Source: Camillea tinctor
Lineage: Eukaryota; Ascomycota; Sordariomycetes; Xylariales; Xylariaceae
NCBI GenBank assembly: GCA_022578605.1
Contig: MU394051.1
Location: 979,664 to 1,043,663 of the forward strand
Length of the DNA stretch: 64,000 bases
Reading direction: 5' to 3'
Below the pieces are notes generated by a model. It was not told the DNA's origin and ran no database searches. It was given only the letters and a program-made list of their open reading frames with translations. The position numbers and the translations under genes are program-made. This document shows positions 33,366 to 44,700 of the stretch, one piece after another; position 1 is the stretch's first letter; the number at the start of each line of letters is the position of its first letter.

Positions 33366-35450
33366 TGTGTAGGTTGGATCGGCCATAGGCTAGACTTCAA
33401 TTTGCTCAGAAAAGGCCAACCCCTATGTAAGTATAGATCAGGATGTGTTGGGTGGGAGATAAAAAAAAAAGCCCCTTTGTGGAAAAAAGCGTTTAGGCTA
33501 GATTGCTCCCAGCTTCATTATAGATAGGTCCATAATATTGGTGGTTAAGTGAATATGATTTTTGCAAGTCTTTCCGCGTCCTCCCGCGAAGGGGTATGCT
33601 TCATCTGACATTCTAGGCACTTCGGTCCCCAAAGAAGCCGAACACAACATAGCAGCCTTTCAAGGCTAGATGTCCAGATACCAATGGAATTAACCTAGAT
33701 TAAACATCGGGCAATGATCTCTAGGCTTTCGGAGCGAGCACAGCATATTTATGTATAATTTCTACTAAACAGGAAACTACGAAGCTCCCTGATCGTCAAC
33801 ACTTGACGGTTACGCCCCCCTTACCTCAGGATATATGGGCAATTAAGTCGTCCCTACAAGACCTTCGTATTAACCAATATAGAATGGCCACCTTGAAACC
33901 AGTATCCGAGTGTCCAAGCCATTCTGTATATTCTGCAAGACTTACAGGAGTAGGCCGATAAGTCTAGAGTAGACGAGTGCTATAATACTTCATCCCTATA
34001 CCTAGATGACTCAACCACTACTGAAGCCTGTCATATTGCGTATAATAGATTGAGGTTTGAGGGTGACCAGATATGCAGTGAGGTGTGATTGCCCTAATGA
34101 ATTCTAATCCCGAAAGATCACATGTTTCATTAGAGTGCTTATAAGCAGACTGCTAAATAGGGGCTCAGACTTTATGCCTTTTTGATATCTGAGAATTCAT
34201 TTGATGCTGGAGGAAGTAGATGCAATATTGTTGTTTTCTTCTTCTTAGGTTTATTGGTTAGTAGGATAACCAACGTAGCATCCTATCTAGACAGAATGTC
34301 TCAATTTTCTGCGGTCATCGGCCTACACATGAACTGACTTACAACTTTCAGCACATCATCAGGAAGGGCTGAGACATATATGACGAGTTTTCTACCAAAG
34401 AACTACCTGATATTGACAGGGAGAGGTGATCCACGTCAGCTGGTGTGTCTCCTTCAGATTTCGGTGAGGCCATTCTCTGATGACAGGACGGAACGCAAAA
34501 AGGGTTTCTCAAAGAATTTCTCGGGCGACTGCATTGCATTCAATGCACTAATAGGGCCGTAAGCCTTGGTGTATGTGTGATATCACTTGGTCAGTCCTCA
34601 TTAGGAGAGACTAAAAGAAATCCATAGGAATGGGTAGCAGGCGTGCAACGCATGTTGGTGCGTTGCACGACTCGACTATGGAAAACAGCCATTTCAATAA
34701 AAGGGACGCTGCTGTTACTTTTTTATCTACATGACCTATTACCGCGCGCAGCTTCCACGGTAAGAAGCATCACCGCCGAGAAGGCAAAATTGGTACTGCA
34801 ACCCTACACAGCCTTGCTCGGAGATTCAGCAGGTCCTAGCTGTGGTCCTATCTGTACTCACCCATGGAATGGACCTCCGTGGCGGGAACTAGAGATAATA
34901 GCAGTCAACAAGTTCACCCTATAATCATGCTGGCAGGTGATGTAATGCATTGGCAAAGCTCTAAATCCCGTTAATACGAGATGTGAGATGTGAGCACCGA
35001 TGCCATGCCGGGACGAGGCGAGATGTAATATGCCTACTGTATGCGGCTGGTAGATAATGATTCGTATGTTTTTTTCTGCCGGCAGTCATATCCCATGCCG
35101 CCTGCAGGGGCTATGCAGCTAAGTATCGCCTATTCACATATACGACGAAGGTATGTAGTTGCAGTTACGCAGCCAATTAATGTTGTACTACGGGTCCGTG
35201 ATGCTGCATTCAATAGTCGAGATATCACAAGGAAGGCTTGTAAGCCGATGGAACGAATATTTCCGGTGAGGTTAACCGCGGGTTTTGTCTTACTTTCACA
35301 GGCTTCGAGCATAGCCTGCTGTATTTGGTACTTAAGTAGACGTTCTTCTCCGGCTTCATCCTGGTGCTGAGAGGTAGTTAGCGGAACCGTCAAAGAAATA
35401 CTTAAGACATCCAATAGCTTCACCGAGCCAGAATATACAGCTAGTCCGAG
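33366..35450. other. Intergenic, 2.1 kb, contains an 11-bp inverted repeat
   Basis: AT-rich, no recognisable gene. Short frames (34380-34562, 34643-34924, 35041-35370) lack family motifs. The inverted repeat at 34642-34669 is listed separately. A minus-strand frame at 35130-35651 competes with the hypothetical gene to the right. Confidence 0.5.
34642..34669. repeat. Perfect 11-bp inverted repeat, 6-nt loop
   Basis: CGTGCAACGCA (34642-34652) and TGCGTTGCACG (34659-34669) are exact reverse complements separated by TGTTGG. Could be a cruciform or binding site, or a relic of a terminal repeat. Confidence 0.9.
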
Positions 35451-36266
35451 ATGGCCGAAGATACCCCCAGCCTCAAAAATGCCGATTCTATGGCCCAATC
35501 CTTTTGTGCCTGCGCTATTGCAAATTTTGAGGGACTCAGGCGTATCGATCTCCCAACGGGAGATAGGTTGAAAGTCACCTTGGAAGAGCTCGACAGCCGA
35601 GTTCGACGACTCGAATCCATCGATGGAATTGCACGGCCACCGCCTATGCAAGAGCCCTCCTGGGATACGCTCACCTGGCGCATCTCTCGGCTTCCACGCT
35701 CATTCCCTGAGGTATCGGTCCCGAACCGCGTGCCCTCCTATATCAAAACCTCTCTGCCGCTCTTGAAAAGCACGACCGAGAGTATGCAGTCCCCTGTTCC
35801 CATAGCCTGGCCGGATGAGAGCAAGTTGGGTGAAAAGGAAGTCTTGAGCCAGGTTGTTCAGTGGCTCTGCTACATCGCTGGGCGGCGTTCTTTCCGAGTC
35901 AATAGCATCCCGTTCGAAGTCGGAGCAGTATGTTCGCTAGCTCTCGATCTGTCTCTCAACTCCGAGTCCAGACCCGGGCACCCCTTCAACCGATGTCCAA
36001 TTCCCGCACCAAGGCCTGTTCCTATGGGGCCTGGCATCCCAGGGAGAAGCTACTTTCATCCTTGCATCTGCCCGTATCAAAAGAGTCGGTTAAAAGACGA
36101 TCTGAGATCTATCTTGGATGAATATAACAAAGACTGTCGCCGTCGTGGTGCACGATGGCGAGTGGCTAGCTGTCTCAAGAAGCTAGCTTTCTGGCGAAGA
36201 AAGCCTGTTAAAGACAACGATGCAAGTACGATATCTACACTCTCTTCAGACACTCTCGCTGTTTGA
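35451..36266 (+). CDS. Hypothetical protein
   Basis: Uninterrupted 271-codon frame with ATG at 35451 and an in-frame stop 9 nt upstream. The protein starts MAEDTPSLKNADSMAQ and contains a predicted helical, charged segment (VTLEELDSRVRRLESIDG). A Pro/Gly-rich stretch follows (PIPAPRPVPMGPGIPG), then a CICPYQKSR motif and a basic C-terminus (CLKKLAFWRRKPVK) ending in Ser/Thr. I do not recognise a family. The composition looks like real protein, but no intron or conserved motif supports it, and a 173-codon minus-strand frame overlaps its first 200 bp. It may be a fragment of a longer spliced gene. Confidence 0.45.
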   Translation: MAEDTPSLKNADSMAQSFCACAIANFEGLRRIDLPTGDRLKVTLEELDSRVRRLESIDGIARPPPMQEPSWDTLTWRISRLPRSFPEVSVPNRVPSYIKTSLPLLKSTTESMQSPVPIAWPDESKLGEKEVLSQVVQWLCYIAGRRSFRVNSIPFEVGAVCSLALDLSLNSESRPGHPFNRCPIPAPRPVPMGPGIPGRSYFHPCICPYQKSRLKDDLRSILDEYNKDCRRRGARWRVASCLKKLAFWRRKPVKDNDASTISTLSSDTLAV

Positions 36267-37867
36267 TCTCAAATACTAGAAGCGGGACTAGGAAATCAGC
36301 GTTGGAAATTTTCTCCTATATTCGGGCTCTTCTCATCCCAATGTAATGGTATCTATACGATAAAGTGAGCTTTTGAAACGAAAGAAAACAAATAAAAAGA
36401 AACGAAGGAGCAATTTTCTCCCCTTGTCCCAGTATACAGCCGGAACAAAATCGCTTGATAGGTTTCCTGGAGACAGAGCAGAGACATGGTTACACAACCA
36501 TCAGAACAATACCTCGATGTTTTTTCCACACGTAAATAGAGAGGACTTTAGATGCTTGTTGAATTCTTACGACCTGATGGATTTCAATGAAAATGCGTAC
36601 TTGGGGACTTGAGGAAAGCGGACTCTCAGTCACTAGCCCAAGCGCCCCTTTTCCCCTTATCCACCCCAAACAAGACGAAAAAAGAACCAAGTAGATTCAA
36701 CAATATAATCACATTTCTGAGACATTATTACAGATAAGTAATGGTATTACAAGCGTATAACGAAGTATCCTTCCAAAACGATATATATGCAAATCCGCTC
36801 ACTTGTATCATGATATTACCCCTATAGCCCCCCTTCCCCCCATGTAATAATTCCTTCGGTCACAATGAACATTCCCCATTCGGATTTCTTTGCATGCACC
36901 CCCAAAATCGTAGAGATCATATATCTCCCAATGGCAATATTTTTTTTTGCCACAGTTAATAAATACATTGCCGTTCATCAGGCGCTCTCTCTATCTCTCT
37001 CGAGGCTGTCCACACTCTCCATTGGCCAGCCTCTGAAGCCCAATGTTACCCTACCCCATGGAAAAGAATCCTTACATAGGCCAGCCTCAGACAGTAAGAG
37101 GGAGAAAATAGCTCTTCCATTCCCCCCCTCCCGCCTCTTCTTCCCATCGCAGCCTTCTCAGTTCGGCTTACAGATGCGGAAAATCCTCCATGCAATATTT
37201 CATTGCCAATAAGTGCGCCACGAAACATGTGGCAAGGAACTAACAAAAAAAAGATACGAGTTTCTTCCTCTTTCAAGCCCTGGCTTGTATGGCGGTTGGG
37301 GTCATATCTACCCAAGCTCGCTGCGCCCTGCCGCGTTTGTATTATCATGTCTTCCCTGGACATAAAACCTTATCTGTCTATGCCTTTCTCTTCTTCTCAC
37401 ACCCCGGCGTCGAGAGACCAATTCTGTACACAGTTACCTCCCCTTCGCCCTTCTTTTCGTTTTTCATTGTCGTCTTTTTTCTTGGTCTCTTCATTCTTCC
37501 CGTCTTTCTAGGTCGTCCTTATCCTCTTGATCCCTTGACAGAAGCATATATATGTGAATTTTTTTCCCCTTTCGTAAGATTTCGTATGATATTAAACAAA
37601 AAAGAAAAAGGGCTTTTTCAACCCAAGAAAAAAAAATAAGATTAAAAAAAGAAGTGAAGATGGGGAAGAAGGGAAAAAGAAGGAAAGGGGAAGAAAGACG
37701 GTAAAGGTTCTTCTCATCGTCGTACGTGTGGGTATTTGCTAGGAAGAGTAGGTATTTCAATATCCCATCTCTTCTCTCGCTGTCTCATGTTTCTCTTTTC
37801 TTGGTTGATCTCTCTTTTGACTCATTCTGTTCGTTTTTCTTCTTCGTTCCTTTCTCTTCCTCTTCTC
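36267..37867. other. Intergenic, 1.6 kb, low-complexity
   Basis: Alternating purine- and pyrimidine-rich blocks, including T/C-rich DNA at 37100-37560, A/G-rich at 37600-37700 and T/C-rich at 37760-37865. Open frames here (e.g. 36865-37212, 37203-37639) are compositional by-products rich in Phe/Ser/Pro. No gene recognised. Confidence 0.5.
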
Positions 37868-39317
37868 TTAATAATGACTTGAGTATGTCGAATACGGCGA
37901 GACGTCGTGTGCGGCGACCTGCGAGTACACCGTAGGCGATATACCATCAACCGGGGACACGCTGCGCTGGCCGATGCCGCCGGGCCCTAGCTGCTGACCG
38001 ATGCTTTGGTCGGAATACCGCGATGTATCCCTGTTGTCGTTTTCGTGCTCCTGGTGTTCCTGCTTCGGGGACTGTTGCTCCTGGTGGTGCTGTTGCTGCT
38101 GCTGCTGTTGGTAGTGCTGCTGATCCTCCACAGTGCTACCTGGAAGCTCCACAGGGGCAACCTGGCCGGCGCCCTCGCCAAGCTCCGCGAGTAGTGGCAT
38201 GTCTGCTGTCGAGTTGGTCTTGCGGGCACCGTGCCCGAAGGCTGTGTGCTTCCACTCCTCGCGAGGGTTCGGGAGCTCGACAGCACCGCCCTGGTGGTTC
38301 ATGTGCGCAAACTCGACCGACGGCGTCGACGTCGCCGCCATGCCGTATGAGTTCGTGTACTCCGTAGACGGCGCCCAGGGGCCCGCACTGGAGCCTGGCG
38401 GTATAGCAGTGGCGCCATTCTTCTCGGCAGCACGTCGCCGTCGTGAGTACAACCATACGAACCAGGCGGCGAGGCCGAGGGAGACAGTACCAAAACCTAT
38501 ACCAACACCAATACCTATCTTCGCTGTCGAGGACATCGTGCCTGGTGTCGAGGCAGCATCTGAACTTGATGGGGAGGCGGTCGCGGTCGCGGTCGGTGTT
38601 GACGACGATATGACGGCGGATGCCTGTGCGAGGAATGCATCTTTCGAGACGGCAATGGTGACGCCCGTGCCGTCACAGTTATAATCGAGTGTCTCCCAAA
38701 CGGCAACCAAATCGGACGGACTGGTTTTCGCAACGCAAGTGGCGGTATTGTACTAAAATAAAGGGGTAATATTTGTAAACATTATATTCCTCTAGTTGAA
38801 TAAATACAAGGCAAAGAATCCCCGAGTTGCCATCTAGAGGAGATAGCATTTTACCCGGTCAACAGCCTCAGTGCAATTCGGGGCTTCATGGCTACATAGA
38901 AAGAGGAAAGAGGAATCACTATACATACTACGGAGAAAAGAGTTAGCCATTGTCTTTCTATAGTTTACATAATAACAACTGAATAACGATGGGGACGGAA
39001 TGTCAATGATAAAAAAGGTAAATAGAAGAAATCATAACAATAATCATCATAACAGAGTCTTGAGGCCTCCCACCCACGTGAGCGCAGAATATATCCCCAT
39101 ACGTACCTATGAAGTTGCCTTTATTCCTACAGAGGCATTGGTTTAGCTCGGCCCCCGTATTTCCGGTACACGAAGTCTGGTCCGCCGCATCGTATAGACA
39201 TTGTTGCGAATCGGATGGATACGCCGAGAAGTCGTTTTCGAGGGCGCGGACGATCGTGGGGGCGGTTTGGAGCAGCAGGCTGAGGACCAGCGAAGGCGGT
39301 AGCAGTAATATTCTCAT
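37868..39317 (-). CDS. Single-pass cell-surface protein with Cys-rich ectodomain
   Basis: Three exons: 39317-39103, 38891-38855 (a 37-nt microexon) and 38752-37868; introns 211 and 102 nt; 378 aa. The signal peptide is MRILLLPPSLVLSLLLQTAPTIVRA. The ectodomain has the pattern NDFSAYPSDSQQCLYDAADQ, SCTGN, NQCLCRN, PNCTEAVDR, TATCVAKTSPSDL and ETLDYNCDG, typical of fungal Cys-rich extracellular modules with SPSDL..V...L..NC. A short Ser/Thr-rich stalk precedes one transmembrane helix (IGIGVGIGFGTVSLGLAAWF) and a basic RRRR stop-transfer. The ~190-residue cytoplasmic tail is Pro/Gln/Tyr-rich with a Q/H run. The layout resembles Wsc/Mid2-like wall-stress sensors, though no named sensor domain is present. 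The microexon model is the only one found that keeps frame and cysteine spacing; transcript support would settle it. Confidence 0.75.
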
Positions 39318-41747
39318 GGCTGCGTCTGGTAGCCGCTAATACGAACCGTCCGTCGGTATAATCTTTTTCTTTTGGTTGGATGGAGGCGCGTTTATGCCCT
39401 TGCCTTTCTTTTGTTGCCTTTGCCTTGCCGTATATAGTTTACAGCTAAACACAATCAAATACCAACAGCCTACAGATGTGTGTATATTGACTTCATTGAC
39501 ATCATTGGGCGGTGCCGATGGGAGAAAGAAGCAGAAGAAGAAAAGAAGAAAAAAAGGGAGGCAAAGATTTCAAGAACGCACACGCCCGTTTTCCCATGAG
39601 TTCATTTTAGAAGGTCGGCCGCGCGGTAGAACTGGGCGCCCCGACGATCACTCTTCTTCAAGTAATAAATAAATTGACAACTCTCTGGGACAGAAAAAAA
39701 AAAGCAGAGCCCAGACCAGCCACTCTCGCTCCGCTACTAGCACGAACCGACCCGACTTGTCTACACTAGATTCAGAACACGAGCCCATGAGTTGTCCCCT
39801 CCCCCTTCCCCCCTAGTGGGCACCGCCCAAAGGGCTTGCTGCCGGCTTCTATTTGCTTGCACTACATGATTTAGGGCGTCCATCTAAAACCCCGACCTTA
39901 CCATCATGAGCACAAGCTCGAGCCCTCCAGGGCTATACCGGGGCTGCTGTCAGGCAAAAGCCAGGGAACCGGGGTGAGGCTATACCCTGTCCCCATTTCG
40001 CCCAAGCCGTGACATTGTATCATTTAGAGCTGCGTGGACTTATCTCTCTTTATTGCCAAGCCCCTGAAAATTAAGCTTCGACCGATCACATCGTTCATGA
40101 TTGGTTGTCAGGGGCCAGTTTCACGTTCACGAATCATAAGTGTGCTCGAGATGGGTGGAGTTTTCCGGAAAGAGGTGCATACGGTTTTCTCGGCCGCGTC
40201 GGCTTCCTGTCTTGGTCGTCTTGTCTCTCTGATTATCTAGCTATCAGTCCGTCTCTCCTCTCTGCTTTGTCTTACCGCTTTACGTCCCTTCCCCACAATC
40301 CATGCTTTATGCAGCCAAATATGAGACTAGCAGAGGGGGTATAGAAGGAAAAAAGAAAAAAAAAAGAAAAGAAAAACAAGAAGAAAGAAGGGGAAAGAAG
40401 GAAAAAAGACCATCTAAGCCCGATCTGAGAGCTACCTGTTTCTAAATTAAGTAAATTTCTAAGACAGTCTAGTTGAGCCTCTACACTATACACCGATGTG
40501 GTCACCGTGAGATCGATGAAAGAATACCAAAGGGGGAGGAGAGAGACATCATCATGCTTACTTCCTATAGTCAACCATTTGAACCTAGCACGAGTCGTAA
40601 TCAGCTATTAAATATAATCCCCTCCATCCGATGAGATATTACAATCACACAAAAATCATGAAAGGAATGTCCTAACTTACCTATCTATAACCATAGTAAA
40701 AGTTCAACTCTTCCTAATTAAAATTACACACACTACTAGTAAAGGACAGAAAGAAAAAGGAAATAGAAGAGAAAAGAAAATAGATACGCTATCTAGCCAA
40801 GTGAAACCGAGGAAAATATCAAGAAAAAGAGAGGGAGGAGACAGAGGGAAAACAGGCTAAAGAATTAAATGAGGGAGCCAAGAAAATATCTAACCACCTA
40901 GGTTCTAGCCCATAAACCTATAAATTGATGTTTACCTACTTGTCGTAAAAACTATTGACCGAGATCACGCTTCCAATCCATAGATGGACCGGGTCTCATC
41001 TGATTCCTGATGTATACTAGTAGTGCATAATTTTCATGCAGAATACTATACCATTCACCCATCCCATAACTTACGGTGGTTCTCAAAGATACTTCCATTC
41101 TTTGTTTCATAAATTACGTCGGTATGTTGAGATATTTTCCCAATCTAATACATAACAATCAATCTGATGCAAAAGTCACACGAGTGCGGGAAAGAGAAGA
41201 GGGGCCAGAAGACTGAACGTATTCACAGAACGCAGTGGACTCGTGAGAATTTACATATATATATATATATACCGTATCAGGGAGTATCTAATGACGTGAT
41301 CCCGTGATCTGTATTCCGACAAATCCACCCCTGACCGTATCTAGAACCGACATGACATAACATGACGACAAGAGACATATACGCCATCAGATGGAAGAGT
41401 AAAAAGAAGCCGAGACCAGGATCCAGAGGGGCTGGGCAGATGCGAATAGTGCCCAACCAACAAAAAAACAGCTCTCGCACTCCGCCAGCGAAACAAGAAC
41501 TCCGACCATGATGATATGCGTGAGTAATTGCCTATTTTTCTGGGTCATCCATACCGTGACAACAAAACAAAGAAAATATAAACCATCCGCCTCGCGCAAA
41601 CAAATGTATAGGGTATGTGGAATTCGACGTTGCTGGGCCGAGACTTTTGAGTATCATACAGGAATCAAAATCCTATAGCGGCAAGATAGGCAGAGGAAAA
41701 GACAGGTATACGTGAGGCGGATTCATCGAGAGCAGCAGTACAGTAGT
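39318..41747. other. Intergenic, 2.4 kb
   Basis: 5' flank of the surface-protein gene and 3' flank of the ankyrin protein gene. Contains A/G-rich low-complexity DNA (39525-39560, 40345-40405, 40745-40860) and an (AT)8 stretch at 41255-41271. Short open frames show no motif. Confidence 0.5.
41255..41271. repeat. (AT)8 microsatellite
   Basis: Perfect alternating AT run. Confidence 0.9.
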
Positions 41748-44700
41748 CTACGCCAAGTGATTGCCATTGGTGCCGTTGGGTAGTCTTTCAGGCGACTCCC
41801 GAGCCCGCTTGATTCCATTAACATGTGTTATGGTATGCGGTGAGACGCTTGTAGGTGATCGGTTGCCACCGTATTCTACAGCTTCGTTTGATGCCAAACT
41901 CCTCGGCGTCAAGTGAGCGCCGTTAAGCACAGATTGCTTTTGTTGCTCGGTAAGAAGGTGGCCTAAGTTCTGCTCAAGGCAAAGACGTGCGTAATCGGGC
42001 TCGTCTGGAGTCACGGCAATAAGCCCCCGCCTCGGGACGCGGTGCTCTGGGAATGGTTCTTTGCTCGGCTTGTACTGTCTGGGCTTATCTTCGCTAATAA
42101 GCTGGCCATTGTTGTAGTGCTTGTATCTTGGTGCAAAAGATCCCCGGCTCTCCGCATCCGGATCCTGTTTCCACTTCGCAGGAGAGCTCCATGTCGACAA
42201 GGCTGACTCGTGCTCTGGGAGTTCGCAGTAGCAGATAGAGAGTTTTACATCGCGTAGATGAGAAACGTTGGGTACGAGGTGGAGGAAGTCGGTTTCCTTT
42301 TGAATTGTTAATTAGTTTCAGCCTAAGCATACGGGATTATCATGTGCAACTTACCTTGACGAAGAACATTTCCGTCTCGAAGAAGCACTTTGCTGCTTCT
42401 CCACGAAGTTGTTCGAGTCGTCTGTAGCCTACAGTGTGAGGGTTGCCGCCGTAGTAGTCCGAAAGTTGCTCTCCGAGGTGGTAAAGTTTGCCCTCCGTCA
42501 AAGCGTATCGGTCTTGTTCTAGGCGCCATACGACCCGCTTTGCGACGTGCGATACAGGAATGCGTTCCCAGTCGGTGTCTATAGCTCAGTTAGCTTACGT
42601 CTTTCTAGGTGCCATAAAATCGAGATCATCACTTACACTTTGAGAGCGAGAGGTCCTTCTCTCCCAAGAGCAAAGCGACCTGGGTATTCAATAGCCACTG
42701 CTCTCGCCCGCCTGGCATGCCAGTCGCCTCTGGACGAATCGTGTCATAACGAACACCTTGAGCTTTGGAGAATAGTTCTGCAATTTCCCTTCGCTTCGGA
42801 TCCGCACAACCGTCGAGCCAGCGTAGAAGAGGAGGCAGTTTAGAGAGTCGAATCCTCTCTTGTTCTTCTTGGCGAGCTCGCTGCAATTCTGCTTCTCGCG
42901 CGGCTCGTTTGCGTTCTCGCTCCCTGCGCTCCTCTTCTTCTCGAAGACGTTGGGCTTCTTCTGCTGCCTCCTTTTCGCGGCGGATCTTTTCTTCTTCTTC
43001 CCGCTTCTTGCGCTCTTCTTCCTCCCGTTGTTTCCTCTCGCGTTCTTCCTTTTGTTTCCGTTCTTCTTCCATCCTTGCCTTTTCTTCTTCCTCTTTGCGT
43101 CGTAATTCTTGTTCAACTCGGGCGCGTTCCTCTTGTTCCTGGCGTCTCTTTTCAGCCTCCTGCTCTCGTCGCTTAGCCTCTGCTTGTTTTCTCTCTTCTT
43201 CCTGGCGTTGCCGTTCAGCTTCCTTTTTCTTGGCCTCTTCAGCAGCGGCAGCGGCTTCTGCATCCGCTTCAGCCTGACGTCGTTTAGTCTCCTGGCGCTC
43301 ACGCTCACGCTCACGCTCGGCCCGGATATCACTGTCTTCAGTTGAAACGGTGGTGGGTGCGTCACGCATCTCCACATCGGTTTCCTCAGAAGCTACAACA
43401 ATGCTATTCTTGTCCGCGACATTCGATCTATCTAGATCCCGCCTCTCACGATTTACCTTCTTGACTTTCAAGGAATCCTTACGTTCAGGTTCCGAAGGGC
43501 GTTGTCGCTTAGCTGGTTCTCGTGATTGATCCCGTTTATGCGTACGATCATCAGGTGAGGAAGTTGATAATGGGTGCTTTTCTCGATTCTCGGCGTCCAA
43601 TTTCCTTCTCTTGATAGGCGCGTCGCTGTCATCTTTGTCCCCAGTTCCATGACGTGGTGGAGTAACACTAGACCTATGTCTCTTGCCTGGATTATCACCA
43701 CCTGATAAACTCTCCTTCGACTCATCGCGCTTCAGTGCCTTTGTCCGGTCATGGTATTTCTCAGAGAGTCGATCAGATCGGCTCTTTTCTCCCGCATCAT
43801 CGTTCTTAGCATCACCTCGATCGGTGGCGGAGTTGTTCGAGGCCATGCTTGCACGACGCTGCTTTTCCCGCTGGCCCTTGAGATCTTTGCCCGAAATGAG
43901 CTTTCGTCGTGGTTTCATAGCTTCGCCATCGGAAGATCCTCCTACGAGCTCAGGTTCGGAAATTTTCGACTTTGTTGGGGCTTTAGACATGGCGGGAGAT
44001 ACTTCACGGTCGGTGCTAGGGTGCCGCTCTTCCCTTTTTGGTCGTCCAGGTCCACGTTTCGGTGAAGTCTGCTCGTCATGGTTTCCAAGTGAAAGCGAGC
44101 GTCGTTTTTCCCTAGGGCTGCCGGAAACCTTAGTTGAACCTAATCTCCTCTTTGAGTCAATATCCCGAGAGGGACTTGATGGTCGACGTCTGTGTGACTG
44201 ACGACCACCATCAGGGCTGGATTCCCTGCGGGTGACACGTCTAGATTCTTGCTCAGTGTCTCGGTCCCGCCTTGCAGGTGAGGATTTTGCCTTCGATCCC
44301 TTGGAGCTTCTCTTAAATTCATCATACGCGTTCTTCAAAATATGCTCTTCTTCCTTCCACATGGGTCCCTCTCTTCGTCTGGCGATTTCGTAATAGGTCT
44401 GTCCCTTGAATCGACGTGTCGGGTCAAACCCTGACGCGTTGAGGAGAAGCTTTATAACCTCAATATTCTCCTGGCCAATAGCGGCCAGCATCGGTGTCCC
44501 ATGCTCAACTGGAAGATTAGGCACAGGGCGTGGGTCAGGATTGGCACCGCCCAGAGCCAAAAGCAGCTCAACAACAAAACTATGACCTCCACGTGCGGCA
44601 TTAACCAAGGCCTCTGGATCATCGCAGTGCTCCTTGACCTGTAGCACACGTGTGACTGTCTCGTTGTCGCCACGGGCAGCAGCCTGTCTAAGGGTCTTGT

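Noticed and set aside
36865..37639. Phe/Ser/Pro-rich frames in the pyrimidine-rich region
   Set aside because: Composition follows low-complexity DNA; no motif.
42765..43277. Ser/Arg-rich plus-strand frame of 170 codons
   Set aside because: Antisense of the Arg/Glu coiled coil in the Hos4-like gene.
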